A DNA stretch of 64,000 bases from Streptomyces sp. 1222.5 (GTDB lineage: Bacteria > Actinomycetota > Actinomycetes > Streptomycetales > Streptomycetaceae). The position numbers and the translations under genes were made by a program. The stretch lies in NCBI RefSeq assembly GCF_900105245.1, contig NZ_FNSZ01000001.1:2728001-2792000 (forward strand). Direction: 5' to 3'. This document shows positions 7,478 through 16,713 of the stretch, piece by piece (position 1 is the stretch's first letter; each line of letters starts with the position of its first letter). The notes below the pieces were generated by a model. The model worked only from the letters and a program-made list of their open reading frames with translations. It had not been told where the DNA came from and did not search any database.

Positions 7478-8704
7478 TCACCAGGTCACGGGCAGGGTCC
7501 GTGGACCGCGGATCAGGCCCTGGCGCTGGAACTCGACCTCCTCGGGGGGCACGGCCAGCCGGATCGCCGGGAAGCGGGTGAGTACGGAGCCGATCATCAC
7601 CTCGGCCTCCATGCGGGCCATGATGGCGGCCAGGCAGTGGTGCGGGCCGTGGCCGAAGGCCAGATGGGCGGCGGTCTCGCGGTCGAAGTCCAGGCTGTCG
7701 GGGTCGGCGAACACGTCCGGGTCCCGGTTGGCGGAGACATACGCGTTGTAGACCACGTCGCCGGCCCGGACCAGCTGGCCGCCCACCTCCACGTCCTCGG
7801 TGGCGACCCTGGGGATGCCGACGCCGTTGCGGTGCGGGACGTAGCGGAACAGTTCGTCCACGGCCCGGGGCAGCAGTTCCGGCTCACGGCGCAGCCGGTC
7901 CATGTGCCCGGGGTGGGTGAGCAGCGCGTACATCATCGAGCCGCTGTTGTTGCGGACCGCGTGACCGCCGCTGACCTGGATCGCGGTGGCCAGGGAGATC
8001 GCCTCGTCGTCGGTGATCTCGCCGGAGGCCGCGGCCTGCGCCAGCACGCCGGCCAGGTCCTCGCGGGGATCCTCGCGGCGTTGCTGGAGCAGTTCGACGA
8101 TGCGGGCCCGGGTGGCCTTCGCGGCCTCGGCGGCACGTTCCTTGGACTCGACACCCGCCGACAGCAGCGCCTCGCCCGTCTGCGCCCAGCGGTGCCAGTC
8201 CTTCTCGTCGACGCCGAGGAAGTCACGGATCACGGCGATCGGGAACGGCCCGTGCAGGTGCTCCATCAGGTCGGCCGGTGCGCCGGCGCGTTCCATCGCG
8301 TCCAGCAGTTCGGCGGCCCGGTGCTCGGCCAGCGGCCGCAGCCGCTGCATGCTCCTGCCGGTGAACGCACGCGCGACGACCCGGCGCAGCCGGTTGTGCC
8401 GGGGCGGGTCGATGTACTGCAGTCCCGCCGTCTGCGAAGCCACCGGCACGGGGCGCATGGTGGTGACATCGCGGCCGACGACCTCTTCCCGGGAGAAGCG
8501 CGGGTCGGAGGTGACGAAGCGGACGTCCTCGTAGCGGGTGACCAGCCAGGCGTACCCGTCGCCGTGCGGCAGCCTGATCCGGGTGACCGGTTCCTCGCGC
8601 AACACCTCGTCCAGGAAGGGGTCGGGGTCCAGCGCGGGCAGATCGTCGACGGGCCAGAACCTCACCGGCGGCGGAGGCGGGGCCGGAGCGGGGTCGAGGG
8701 GCAT
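7478..8704 (-). CDS. Cytochrome P450 with atypical I-helix
   Basis: The protein is 408 aa from ATG 8704, a normal bacterial P450 length. The heme loop is clear (FGHGPHHCLA, heme-ligand Cys357), as is the K-helix ExxR (Glu284-Arg287). The I-helix, about 236-256, reads QVSGGHAVRNNSG. The usual acid-alcohol pair (D/E-T) that helps split bound oxygen is absent and His-Ala-Val sits there instead. The active site is therefore unusual, and the enzyme may do coupling chemistry, use substrate hydroxyls, or be inactive. No ferredoxin, reductase or biosynthetic gene is adjacent, so the substrate and redox partner are unknown. Confidence 0.93.
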   Translation of the reverse strand: MPLDPAPAPPPPPVRFWPVDDLPALDPDPFLDEVLREEPVTRIRLPHGDGYAWLVTRYEDVRFVTSDPRFSREEVVGRDVTTMRPVPVASQTAGLQYIDPPRHNRLRRVVARAFTGRSMQRLRPLAEHRAAELLDAMERAGAPADLMEHLHGPFPIAVIRDFLGVDEKDWHRWAQTGEALLSAGVESKERAAEAAKATRARIVELLQQRREDPREDLAGVLAQAAASGEITDDEAISLATAIQVSGGHAVRNNSGSMMYALLTHPGHMDRLRREPELLPRAVDELFRYVPHRNGVGIPRVATEDVEVGGQLVRAGDVVYNAYVSANRDPDVFADPDSLDFDRETAAHLAFGHGPHHCLAAIMARMEAEVMIGSVLTRFPAIRLAVPPEEVEFQRQGLIRGPRTLPVTW

Positions 8705-9158
8705 CGGGCACACTCCCTGCGGCGGGGCTGCGGCGGCGGACACACCGCCCTGCCAGGGAGTCTGCCGCGCACCGGCTCCGGGCGCCGACTTGTACTGCGG
8801 CATCCGGGTGCCGCCGGCTCCGCCCCGGGGAACCCTCCGGTACGGCGACGCCCCGAAGCCCCCGGCAACGGCGAGGAGCCCCGGCGCCCGAAGCCCCTGG
8901 CAACGTGGACGAGGCTCCTCCCGGCCCGCGGTACGGCGACGGCCCCGGAACGGTAGGGCGACGGGCCGCCCCGTACTCGTTGGTGCGCCGTCGAGCCCCG
9001 AGGCTCCTGAATCCGGTGGCGGGCGCCCGAAGCCCGGAGTGCGGCAGCGGATCACACGGCGGCCGACCAGCGGGGCCCCGGACACGACAACGGGCCACCG
9101 CCCTGTTCTGGACGGGGGCCCGGAAGCCGTACGACGTGCGGGTCGGCTGCCTGCGTGC
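8705..9158. other. Intergenic with a 19-bp direct repeat
   Basis: No gene is supported here. A 19-bp sequence starting CCCGAAGCC occurs at 8852-8870 and 8887-8905 with one mismatch, and TACGGCGACG occurs near 8841 and again near 8930. The stretch holds the P450 upstream region and the sequence downstream of cdsA. Confidence 0.5.
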
Positions 9159-10292
9159 TCAGGCGGAACCGACGAAGAGGACCAGCAGCAGCCACACCAC
9201 GGGCGCGGTCGGCAGCAGGGAGTCCAGCCGGTCCATGATGCCGCCGTGGCCGGGGAGCAGGGTGCCCATGTCCTTGATGCCCAGGTAACGCTTGATCATG
9301 GACTCGCCCAGGTCACCCAGGGTGGCACTGGCCGCGACCGCGAGCCCCAGCAGCAGGCCCTGCCACCAGGTGCCGTCGTCGATCAGGAACTGCATGCACA
9401 GCGCGCCCGCGACCATGGCGAAGGTCACCGCGCCGAGCAGCCCCTCGCGGGTCTTGCCGGGGCTGATGCGCGGGGCGAGCTTGTGCTTGCCGAAACGCCA
9501 GCCGACCGCGTACGCGCCCGTGTCGCTGACGACCGTCAGCAGCAAGAAGGTGAGGACCCGCCAGGGGCCGTCGTCGGCGGTGAGCATCATCGCGACGAAG
9601 GTGGCCAGGAACGGCACGTAGAACGCGGCGAAGACGCCGGCCGTGACGTCCTTGAGGTAGCCCTCCGGTGGTTCGGTCATGCGCCAGACCAGAACCGCGA
9701 GGGCGGTCAGGGCCATGGCGACCCACGCCCCCTCGGCACCGCGCACATAGCCGGCGACCACCATCGCCGCACCACCGACCGCGAGCGGCACGAGCGGCGC
9801 CTTGATGCCCTTGCGCTCCTGCAGTCTGCTGGTCAGCTCCCACAGACCGACGACGACGGCGATCGCCACGACACCGACGAACACGGCCTTGACGACGAAC
9901 AGGGACGCGACGATCACCACACCGAGCCCGACGCCGACGCCTATGGCCGCGCTCAGGTCACGGCCCGCGCTCTTCTTCTGCGGCGCTGGCGCCGGCTGCG
10001 GGGCGTCGGGCATGGGCTCCGGATTCTGGGTCTCGGCCGGGACGGGCCGGTCCTGGAAGGTCTCGTCTCGGAACAAGGGACCGCCCAGCCGAGCGGCCCC
10101 CCGGTCGTCGTCCTGGGCCCCGCCGAACGCGGGGGCCTCGGGCACGATGGGCATGGGGCGAGTCTGGTGCGCCTCAGGCGCATCGTACGGGGGACCCGCC
10201 GGGGCGGCCCCCTGGACAGGTCCACCGTCGGTGGACCCCCAGTACCCGGCCTGCCCCGCGTACGACGGTGCCCCCCAGGAAGAGTCGCTCAT
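9159..10292 (-). CDS. cdsA: Phosphatidate cytidylyltransferase
   Basis: CdsA makes CDP-diacylglycerol from CTP and phosphatidic acid, the precursor of phosphatidylinositol, phosphatidylglycerol, cardiolipin and phosphatidylethanolamine, at the cytoplasmic membrane. The protein is 377 aa. About 110 N-terminal residues are Pro/Gly/Ala-rich and probably disordered. About seven or eight membrane segments follow, then the family signature near the C-terminus (GDLGESMIKR ... LPGHGGIMDRLDS). The ATG overlaps the frr stop (ATGA), so it is the last gene of the pyrH-frr-cdsA group. Confidence 0.96.
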   Translation of the reverse strand: MSDSSWGAPSYAGQAGYWGSTDGGPVQGAAPAGPPYDAPEAHQTRPMPIVPEAPAFGGAQDDDRGAARLGGPLFRDETFQDRPVPAETQNPEPMPDAPQPAPAPQKKSAGRDLSAAIGVGVGLGVVIVASLFVVKAVFVGVVAIAVVVGLWELTSRLQERKGIKAPLVPLAVGGAAMVVAGYVRGAEGAWVAMALTALAVLVWRMTEPPEGYLKDVTAGVFAAFYVPFLATFVAMMLTADDGPWRVLTFLLLTVVSDTGAYAVGWRFGKHKLAPRISPGKTREGLLGAVTFAMVAGALCMQFLIDDGTWWQGLLLGLAVAASATLGDLGESMIKRYLGIKDMGTLLPGHGGIMDRLDSLLPTAPVVWLLLVLFVGSA

Positions 10293-10849
10293 CAGACTTC
10301 GAGCAGCTCCGATTCCTTGTGCTTGAGGAGCTCGTCCACCTGGGCGACGTACTTCGCCGTCAGGTCGTCGAGTTCCTTCTCCGCACGGCGGCCCTCGTCC
10401 TCGCCGACCTCGCCGTCCTTGATCAGCTTGTCGATGGCGTCCTTGGCCTTGCGGCGCACGGAGCGGATGGAGACCTTCGCGTCCTCACCCTTGCCCTTGG
10501 CGACCTTGATGTACTCGCGGCGGCGCTCCTCGGTCAGCTCGGGGAACACCACTCGGATGATGTTGCCGTCGTTGCTGGGGTTGACGCCCAGGTCGGAGTC
10601 GCGGATCGCCTGCTCGATGTTGCGCAGCGCGCTCTTGTCGAACGGGGTCACGACCGCCATGCGCGGCTCCGGCACGGAGAACGAGGCCAGCTGGTTGATC
10701 GGCGTCGGGGCGCCGTAGTAGTCGGCCACGATCTTGTTGAACATCGCCGGGTGCGCACGGCCGGTGCGGATCGCGGCGAAGTCCTCCTTGGCGACCACGA
10801 CGGCCTTCTCCATCTTCTCCTCGGCCTCGAGGAGGGTCTCTTCGATCAC
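10292..10849 (-). CDS. frr: Ribosome recycling factor
   Basis: RRF works with EF-G to split post-termination ribosomes. The 185-aa protein matches the whole family: [16 protein letters not shown] at the start, RTGRAHP and [11 protein letters not shown] in the middle, and the helical tail ending [14 protein letters not shown] at 10849 is chosen because family members start exactly here, although the frame is open upstream and a second GTG lies one codon earlier. It follows pyrH and overlaps cdsA by four bases. Confidence 0.97.
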   Translation of the reverse strand: MIEETLLEAEEKMEKAVVVAKEDFAAIRTGRAHPAMFNKIVADYYGAPTPINQLASFSVPEPRMAVVTPFDKSALRNIEQAIRDSDLGVNPSNDGNIIRVVFPELTEERRREYIKVAKGKGEDAKVSIRSVRRKAKDAIDKLIKDGEVGEDEGRRAEKELDDLTAKYVAQVDELLKHKESELLEV

Positions 10850-11033
10850 CACTTGCTCCTGCGTGTCTTGAGTAAGGCCCGGCCGCGGTTCCGCGATCGG
10901 AGCGGCGGCCGGCTGCGTCGCGTCTTCTTCCTGCACGGTTCCCGACCGGCAGGACATTGTCCATCCCCCGGCCAGGGTGCGTCCCGTCCGTCCCTCGGAC
11001 AGGTGGCGCTCCCGGGTGGCGGGGTCGTGCCGG

Positions 11034-11792
11034 TCAGTCCCGGCCGCCCTGCTCACCCACCAGCGTGCCGATCTTCTCACCCTTGACGGCGCGGGCGATA
11101 TTGCCCTCCGCAAGAAGCTCGAACACGAGGATCGGGAGCTTGTTGTCGCGGCACAGGGTGATGGCCGTGGCGTCGGCGACCTTGAGGTCCCGGGTGATGA
11201 CCTCGCCGTAGCCGAGGGCGTCGAACTTGACGGCGTCGGGGTTGGTCTTGGGGTCGGAGTCGTAGACCCCGTCCACGCCGTTCTTGCCCATGAGCAGCGC
11301 CTCGGCGTCGATCTCCAGGGCGCGCTGGGCGGCGGTGGTGTCGGTGGAGAAGTACGGCATGCCCATGCCGGCGCCGAAGATGACCACGCGGCCCTTCTCC
11401 AGGTGGCGCACGGCGCGCAGCGGGATGTACGGCTCGGCGACCTGCCCCATGGTGATGGCGGTCTGCACCCGGCTGTCGATGCCCTCCTTCTCCAGGAAGT
11501 CCTGGAGGGCGAGGCAGTTCATCACGGTGCCGAGCATGCCCATGTAGTCGGAGCGCGCACGGTCCATGCCGCGCTGCTGGAGTTCGGCGCCGCGGAAGAA
11601 GTTGCCGCCGCCGATGACGACCGCGACCTCCGCTCCGTCGCGGACGACGGCGGCGATCTCGCGGGCGATCTTGTGCACCACGTCGGGGTCGACGCCCAGG
11701 CCCCCGCCACCGGAGAAGGCCTCTCCGGACAGCTTCAGCAGAAACCGGCCGCGTACTTTGCCGTCGTCGCTCTTCTGGGCCTTCGTGGTCAT
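11034..11792 (-). CDS. pyrH: UMP kinase
   Basis: PyrH phosphorylates UMP to UDP, in the amino-acid-kinase fold family, as a hexamer controlled by GTP and UTP. The 252-aa sequence has LLKLSGEAF near the N-terminus, [11 protein letters not shown] (about 70-80), and the [20 protein letters not shown] region that closes the active site. ATG 11792 is preceded by a GGGAT-type ribosome-binding site. It lies between tsf and frr, the standard bacterial order rpsB-tsf-pyrH-frr, with a terminator separating it from tsf. Confidence 0.97.
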   Translation of the reverse strand: MTTKAQKSDDGKVRGRFLLKLSGEAFSGGGGLGVDPDVVHKIAREIAAVVRDGAEVAVVIGGGNFFRGAELQQRGMDRARSDYMGMLGTVMNCLALQDFLEKEGIDSRVQTAITMGQVAEPYIPLRAVRHLEKGRVVIFGAGMGMPYFSTDTTAAQRALEIDAEALLMGKNGVDGVYDSDPKTNPDAVKFDALGYGEVITRDLKVADATAITLCRDNKLPILVFELLAEGNIARAVKGEKIGTLVGEQGGRD

Positions 11793-11830
11793 GGAGATCC
11801 CGCCTCTTTCACGTGTTGCACATACGAAGA

Positions 11831-11880
11831 AGGCCATTGCCGATGGGTTCGCTTTTCGCTCCCATGCGCGGCAATGGCCT
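11831..11880 (-). terminator. Terminator after tsf
   Basis: AGGCCATTGCCG and CGGCAATGGCCT make a perfect 12-bp stem, and ATGGG/CCCAT extends it inward. The hairpin lies 116 bp past the tsf stop and before pyrH, so it should separate the rpsB-tsf transcript from pyrH. Confidence 0.85.
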
Positions 11881-11995
11881 CCTCGTCAGATCTGCTGCCG
11901 TCCGCCGCACGCCCGGGTGTGGCGGTGTGCGCGGACGACTGCTGTCGACCCTATCGGGATTTCTCCGTGGGTCGCGCGTCGATCGCGGTACGGAC

Positions 11996-12832
11996 TCAGA
12001 TGCCGACCTTGATGCGCGAGAAGCGCTTCAGGGTGACACCGGCCTCGTCCAGAACCTTCTGGACCGACTTCTTGTTGTCGAGCGCGTACGGCTGGCCGAG
12101 CAGCGTGGCGTCCTTGAAGAAGCCGTTGACACGACCCTCGACGATCTTGGCGATCGCGGCCTCGGGCTTGCCCTCGGCGCGGGTGGTCTCCTCGGCGACG
12201 CGGCGCTCGGTCTCGACGACCTCGGCCGGCACGTCCTCCTTGGAGAGGTACTTCGGCGCGAAGGCGGCGATGTGCTGGGCGATGCCCTTGGCGACCTCGG
12301 CGTTGGGCTTGTCGAGCTCGACCAGGACACCGATCTGCGGGGGCAGGTCGGGCATGGTGCGGTGCATGTAGGCCAGGACGTAGCCGTCGGAGAACTGCGC
12401 GAAGCGGTCCAGGACGATCTTCTCGCCGAGGTTGGCGTTGGCCTCGTCCACGAACGCCTGGACGGTCTTGCCGGCCTCGATCTCGGAGGCGAGGAGCGCC
12501 TCGAGGTCGGCCGGGTTCGTCTTGGCGACGTGCTCGGCGATGGCCTGGGCCACGGCCTGGAACTTCTCGCCCTTGGCGACGAAGTCCGTCTCGCACTTCA
12601 GCTCGACGAGGACGCCGGAGGAGTTGTCGTCGGCGATGATGGAGACCACGGCGCCGTTCTCGGCGGAGCGGCCCTCGCGCTTGGCGACGCCCTTCTGGCC
12701 CTTGATGCGCAGCGCCTCGACGGCCTTGTCGACGTTGCCCTCGGCCTCGTCCAGCGCCTTCTTGCAGTCCATCATGCCGGCGCCCGTGAGCTCACGGAGC
12801 TTCTTGACGTCGGCGGCGGTGTAGTTCGCCAT
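11996..12832 (-). CDS. tsf: Elongation factor Ts
   Basis: EF-Ts regenerates EF-Tu-GTP during translation. The protein is 278 aa from ATG 12832 (MANYTAADVKKLRE). The family signatures are present: LRELTGAGMMDCKKAL near residues 11-26, and the ELKCETDFVAK motif around 75-85 that contacts EF-Tu. The frame is open further upstream but the chosen start matches family members. It is downstream of rpsB on the same strand, with a GC-rich hairpin between them that may tune the ratio of the two products. Confidence 0.97.
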   Translation of the reverse strand: MANYTAADVKKLRELTGAGMMDCKKALDEAEGNVDKAVEALRIKGQKGVAKREGRSAENGAVVSIIADDNSSGVLVELKCETDFVAKGEKFQAVAQAIAEHVAKTNPADLEALLASEIEAGKTVQAFVDEANANLGEKIVLDRFAQFSDGYVLAYMHRTMPDLPPQIGVLVELDKPNAEVAKGIAQHIAAFAPKYLSKEDVPAEVVETERRVAEETTRAEGKPEAAIAKIVEGRVNGFFKDATLLGQPYALDNKKSVQKVLDEAGVTLKRFSRIKVGI

Positions 12833-12938
12833 GAGTCTGTGAGTCTTTCTCGAAGTCTGGGAGATCTTCAGGTCCGCACGGTCCGGGATCCACAGGGAGC
12901 CGCGGATCCCGTACACGGTGCCGTCCTACGGGTGAACA

Positions 12939-12969
12939 GCGGGGGCGGACTTCATGTCACCGCCCCCGC
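12939..12969 (-). terminator. Hairpin between rpsB and tsf
   Basis: GCGGGGGCGG and CCGCCCCCGC form a perfect 10-bp stem with an 11-nt loop, starting 15 bp after the rpsB stop. It lacks a U-tract, so it may attenuate rather than end transcription into tsf. Confidence 0.65.
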
Positions 12970-12983
12970 CGTCAACGCTGACG

Positions 12984-13895
12984 TCAGGCCTGCTCGCCCT
13001 CGGCGGCCTTCTCGCCCTCGGCCGGAGCGGCCTCGGCGGCGGGGGCAGCCTCGGTGGCCTCGGCGGCCGGAGCAGCCTCAGCGGCCGGAGCAGCCTCGGC
13101 GGCCGGAGCCTCGTCCTTCTTCTCGCCCTCGAGCAGGTCGCGCTCCCACTCGGCCAGCGGCTCGGCGGCGGCGGCCTTCTCGCCCTTGTCGCCGGTGGCG
13201 ACGCGGGAGCGGGAGATGAGACCCTCGGCGACGGCGTCGGCGATCACGCGGGTGAGCAGGGTGACGGAGCGGATCGCGTCGTCGTTGCCCGGGATCTTGT
13301 AGTCGACCTCGTCGGGGTCGCAGTTGGTGTCGAGGATCGCGACGACCGGGATGTTGAGCTTCCGGGCCTCACCGACCGCGATGTGCTCCTTCTTGGTGTC
13401 CACGATCCAGACGGCGCTGGGAACCTTGGACATCTCGCGGATACCGCCGAGGGTCTTCTCCAGCTTGGCCTTCTCGCGCGAGAGCACGAGAAGCTCCTTC
13501 TTGGTCAGACCGGAGGCCGCGACGTCCTCGAAGTCGATCTGCTCGAGCTCCTTGAGGCGCTGCAGACGCTTGTAGACGGTCGAGAAGTTGGTGAGCATGC
13601 CGCCCAGCCAACGCTGGTTGACGAAGGGCATGCCGACGCGGGTGGCCTGCTCCGCGATGGCCTCCTGCGCCTGCTTCTTCGTGCCGACGAACATGACCGT
13701 GCCGCCGTGGGCGACGGTCTCCTTGACGAACTCGTAGGCGCGGTCGATGTACGACAGCGACTGGAGCAGGTCGATGATGTAGATGCCGTTGCGCTCGGTG
13801 AAGATGAAGCGCTTCATCTTCGGGTTCCAGCGACGGGTCTGGTGACCGAAGTGGACGCCGCTCTCCAGCAGCTCCCGCATCGTGACGACGGCCAT
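12984..13895 (-). CDS. rpsB: 30S ribosomal protein S2
   Basis: S2 joins the 30S subunit late in assembly near S1 and the mRNA entry path. The 303-aa protein starts [23 protein letters not shown], which is diagnostic, and has [14 protein letters not shown] and the [13 protein letters not shown] region. The last ~50 residues are a low-complexity Ala/Glu/Pro tail (repeats of APAAEA) beyond the folded domain, a common extension in Streptomyces. It is first in the rpsB-tsf unit. Confidence 0.98.
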   Translation of the reverse strand: MAVVTMRELLESGVHFGHQTRRWNPKMKRFIFTERNGIYIIDLLQSLSYIDRAYEFVKETVAHGGTVMFVGTKKQAQEAIAEQATRVGMPFVNQRWLGGMLTNFSTVYKRLQRLKELEQIDFEDVAASGLTKKELLVLSREKAKLEKTLGGIREMSKVPSAVWIVDTKKEHIAVGEARKLNIPVVAILDTNCDPDEVDYKIPGNDDAIRSVTLLTRVIADAVAEGLISRSRVATGDKGEKAAAAEPLAEWERDLLEGEKKDEAPAAEAAPAAEAAPAAEATEAAPAAEAAPAEGEKAAEGEQA

Positions 13896-14160
13896 GGCCG
13901 TATCTCCTTGAATTTCTCGGTTGTGCCGCGTCCGCCGGACGGCGGCCGCGCCTGACGCCCGCGATGCGCCGTGCCGCGAAGGACCGAGAGGCGCTTGGTA
14001 CGAACCCTTGCCGGGTGCCGTACCGGGGCGTGCGAAGTCGACCCGGTGACCCGGATCGCCAGAAGAAGTGTACGGGACCGGGAAGGCGCCGGGTGACGCC
14101 GCTCTCCACAAGCGGGGGGTTCTCCACAGGCTCCGGACATGATCGGCGCCGTGCGGGACG

Positions 14161-14805
14161 GTGAGCCGCATGCGACGAGCGATGCGATGGGTCCTGATGG
14201 GGGCGGCTGTGCTGCTGAGCCCGGCCGTGGGCGCCCTCACCCCTCCGGCCCGGGCGGACCCCCCGGTGCCGGGGCCGTCTTCCGCCCCCGCGGACCCGGT
14301 GCCGGCCGTGGGCCGCGCCTGGCCGGTGGGCGTGCGCCCCTCGGTGCTGCGGGGCTGGGAGCCCCCGGCGACGGTGTACGGCGCCGGCCACCGCGGCGTC
14401 GACCTGGCGGCGCCGGCCGGTTCGGCGGTGCGCGCGGTCGCGGCGGGCCGGGTGTCCTTCGCGGGCCGGGTGGCCGGCCGGGGCGTGGTTGCCGTGGAGC
14501 TGGCCGGAACGGATCTCCGCACCACGTACGAGCCGGTGACCGCGGCGGTGCGGAAGGGGGACGAGGTGGTGGCGGGCGGCGTGGTGGGGACGGTCCAGGC
14601 GGGAGGCTCGCACTGCGGACCGGCGACCTGCGTGCACTGGGGCCTGCTGCGGGGCGAGACCTACCTGGACCCGCTCTCCCTGCTGCCGCCCTGGCTGCTG
14701 GCGAGGGGGCCGTCGAGGCTGCTCCCGGTACCGCCGGGGCAGCCACCGCCGGGTCTCCGGCCTGTAGCGCGGCAGTGTCTCCGGTGGCGCGGGGAACCGT
14801 GCTGA
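14161..14805 (+). CDS. Secreted M23/LytM-like protein, probably non-catalytic
   Basis: The protein is 214 aa from GTG 14161; an ATG at 14170 is an alternative. It has a basic N-terminus and signal peptide cleaved near ARA-DPP (residue 32). The LytM domain has the zinc ligands His77 and Asp81 (GHRGVD) and His159 (CVHWG). The catalytic His two residues before the last ligand is Cys157, and the other catalytic His position reads TTYEPV. Active M23 enzymes cut peptidoglycan cross-links. This one probably binds wall or activates another enzyme. It stands alone, divergent from rpsB. Confidence 0.85.
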   Translation: MSRMRRAMRWVLMGAAVLLSPAVGALTPPARADPPVPGPSSAPADPVPAVGRAWPVGVRPSVLRGWEPPATVYGAGHRGVDLAAPAGSAVRAVAAGRVSFAGRVAGRGVVAVELAGTDLRTTYEPVTAAVRKGDEVVAGGVVGTVQAGGSHCGPATCVHWGLLRGETYLDPLSLLPPWLLARGPSRLLPVPPGQPPPGLRPVARQCLRWRGEPC

Positions 14806-14907
14806 CCGCCGCCCACGGCCCGCCACACGAACCGACTCGGGGCGGCACGGGGGCGCGGCGGCACCAGGTCGGCGCCGGCCGGCGGAATCCGCCGCCGCCC
14901 GGCCGCC

Positions 14908-15489
14908 TCAGCCCCGTACGCCCCGCAGGGCCATGGCCACGGCGGCGTCGGTGATGACGGTGGGGTCCTCGGCCGCGCCGAGTTCGATGCGGCGGACCGC
15001 CGCGTCCACGACGCCCTGGAGCAGCATCGCCGCCAGCCGGGGCTGCGCGTGGCCCATCTCCCCGAGCGCCTCGACGATCATCGCGACCAGGCCGCCGTGG
15101 GCCGCCCGGATCTTCTCGCGGGCCCCCGCGTCCAGCTCGCTCGCGGAGATCGCGACGACCGCCCGGTGGCGCCGGTCCCCGACCAGCGCCAGCTGCTGCC
15201 GTACGTACGCCTCGACCTTGCCCTCGGGTGAGTCCACCCGCTCCATGGCGGAGGCCACCTCCGCCGCCCACAGCGGGAAGTCGGCCTCGCACAGCTCCTC
15301 GACCACGGCCGCGCGCGACCGGAAGTACTCGTAGACGGACGACCGCGCCAGCCCCGTCCGCTCGGCCAGCGCGGGAAAGGTCAGCGCCTCCGTCCCGCCC
15401 TCGGACAGCAGGGACCGAGCCGCGTCCAGCAGGGCGGCTCGCTGCATCGACCGGTGCTCGGCCACGGAGGCCGCTCGAATCCTTGGCAC
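14908..15489 (-). CDS. TetR-family transcriptional regulator
   Basis: The protein is 193 aa from GTG 15489. Residues 15-60 form a typical TetR DNA-binding domain (LLDAARSLLSEGG, then LAERTGLARSSVYEYFRSRAAVVEEL). The rest is a helical ligand-binding domain of normal size, with no recognisable ligand. It is 60 bp downstream of whiG on the same strand and could be co-transcribed with it, although no target gene is adjacent. I do not know the S. coelicolor counterpart's role. Confidence 0.92.
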   Translation of the reverse strand: MPRIRAASVAEHRSMQRAALLDAARSLLSEGGTEALTFPALAERTGLARSSVYEYFRSRAAVVEELCEADFPLWAAEVASAMERVDSPEGKVEAYVRQQLALVGDRRHRAVVAISASELDAGAREKIRAAHGGLVAMIVEALGEMGHAQPRLAAMLLQGVVDAAVRRIELGAAEDPTVITDAAVAMALRGVRG

Positions 15490-15549
15490 GGCACCACTTT
15501 ACGGACGCGCCCGGGACAACGGGAGCCGACGCAGCGTGGCCGGGACGAG

Positions 15550-16392
15550 TCAGCGCCCGAAGCTCGCGAGCTTCGCCCGCAGCTGCAGCACCGACTTGGT
15601 GTGGATCTGGCTGACCCGGCTCTCGGTGACGCCGAGCACATTGCCGATCTCGGCGAGGGTGAGTCCCTCGTAGTAGTACAGCGTGACGACGGTCTTCTCC
15701 CGCTCGGGCAGTGTGTTGATCGCCCGCGCGAGGAACCGCCGCAGCTCCCGGTCCTCGGCCACCTCCACCGGGTTGTCGGCGGCGGTGTCCTCGAGGGTGT
15801 CCATCAGGCTGAGCCGGTCCCCGCCCTCGCCGCCGACGTGCAGCAGCTCCTCCAGGGCGACCACGTTGGCCAGCGACAACTGGCTGAAAACTGCGTGGAG
15901 TTCGTCGACCTCCATGCCCAGCTCGTCGGCGACCTCGATCTCGGACGGGGTGCGGCGCAGCCGGGCCTCCAGGGTGGCGTAGGCACGCTCGACGTTGCGC
16001 GCCTTCTGCCGGACCGAACGGGGGATCCAGTCCAGCGCCCGCAGCTCGTCGATCATCGCGCCGCGGATCCGGGTGATCGCGTACGTCTCGAACTTGATCT
16101 CCCGGTCGATGTCGAACTTCTCGATCGCGTCGATCAGCCCGAACACGCCGGAGGACACGAAGTCCGCCTGCTCCACGTTGGGCGGCAGCCCCACGCTCAC
16201 CCGGCCGGCCACGTACTTGACCAGCGGCGAGTAGTGCAGGATCAGCTGCTCACGCAGCCGGTCGTCCCCCGTCGCCTTGTACGACCGCCACAGTTCGTCG
16301 AGCGTCGAGGGAGCGGGCGGCCGCACGCTGCCACCGTCGCGGGCGGCTGGGGGGATCGCCGCCCGGTCGGACCCGGAGGTGTGCTGGGGCAT
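15550..16392 (-). CDS. whiG: Sporulation sigma factor WhiG
   Basis: WhiG is a FliA-like sigma factor that commits aerial hyphae to sporulation in Streptomyces, directing genes such as whiH and whiI. The 280-aa protein has region 2 ([16 protein letters not shown] through [18 protein letters not shown]), region 3, and region 4 with a helix-turn-helix ([25 protein letters not shown]). Known control is through the anti-sigma RsiG with cyclic-di-GMP; that gene is not seen here. ATG 16392 fits family length. Ten-base tandem repeats lie in the leader just upstream. Confidence 0.97.
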   Translation of the reverse strand: MPQHTSGSDRAAIPPAARDGGSVRPPAPSTLDELWRSYKATGDDRLREQLILHYSPLVKYVAGRVSVGLPPNVEQADFVSSGVFGLIDAIEKFDIDREIKFETYAITRIRGAMIDELRALDWIPRSVRQKARNVERAYATLEARLRRTPSEIEVADELGMEVDELHAVFSQLSLANVVALEELLHVGGEGGDRLSLMDTLEDTAADNPVEVAEDRELRRFLARAINTLPEREKTVVTLYYYEGLTLAEIGNVLGVTESRVSQIHTKSVLQLRAKLASFGR

Positions 16393-16713
16393 TCGTCGCC
16401 TTGTGCCGTTCTGCCGTGAAGTGCCGTGAAGTGCCGTTAAGTGGGCCGGTACGGGTTCGTTCGGGTGAAGTGGGCTGCCTGGGTGAGCTGTCGGTCTGGT
16501 GTCGCGTTGGCGCAGTCTGTGTCGACCCTTCGTGAGCGTAGCGTGACTGAGGTGTCGCGGTGTGCGAACACCGGGGCACCACTCGTGCGCGGGGCTCCTC
16601 GGCCGCCCCCGTGACCCCGCCGCCGGGCTCGCTCTGCGTGACCGGCCGGGGTCGCCAACTCCGCGCATTCGCAAGGGCGTCGGGGATTCCCCCGGACGGC
16701 CGAACCTCGTCGG
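16393..16713. other. whiG upstream region
   Basis: No gene is supported. The whiG-proximal part contains the tandem 10-bp repeats at 16404-16441. The rest is ordinary GC-rich sequence that must hold the whiG promoter and the end of the dprA transcript. I could not place the promoter. Confidence 0.5.
16404..16441. repeat. 10-bp tandem repeats upstream of whiG
   Basis: TGCCGTGAAG occurs twice exactly (16412-16431) and once as TGCCGTTAAG (16432-16441), preceded by a partial copy at 16404. The array begins 12 bases upstream of the whiG start, so it would lie in the untranslated leader or core promoter. Function is unknown. Confidence 0.8.
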
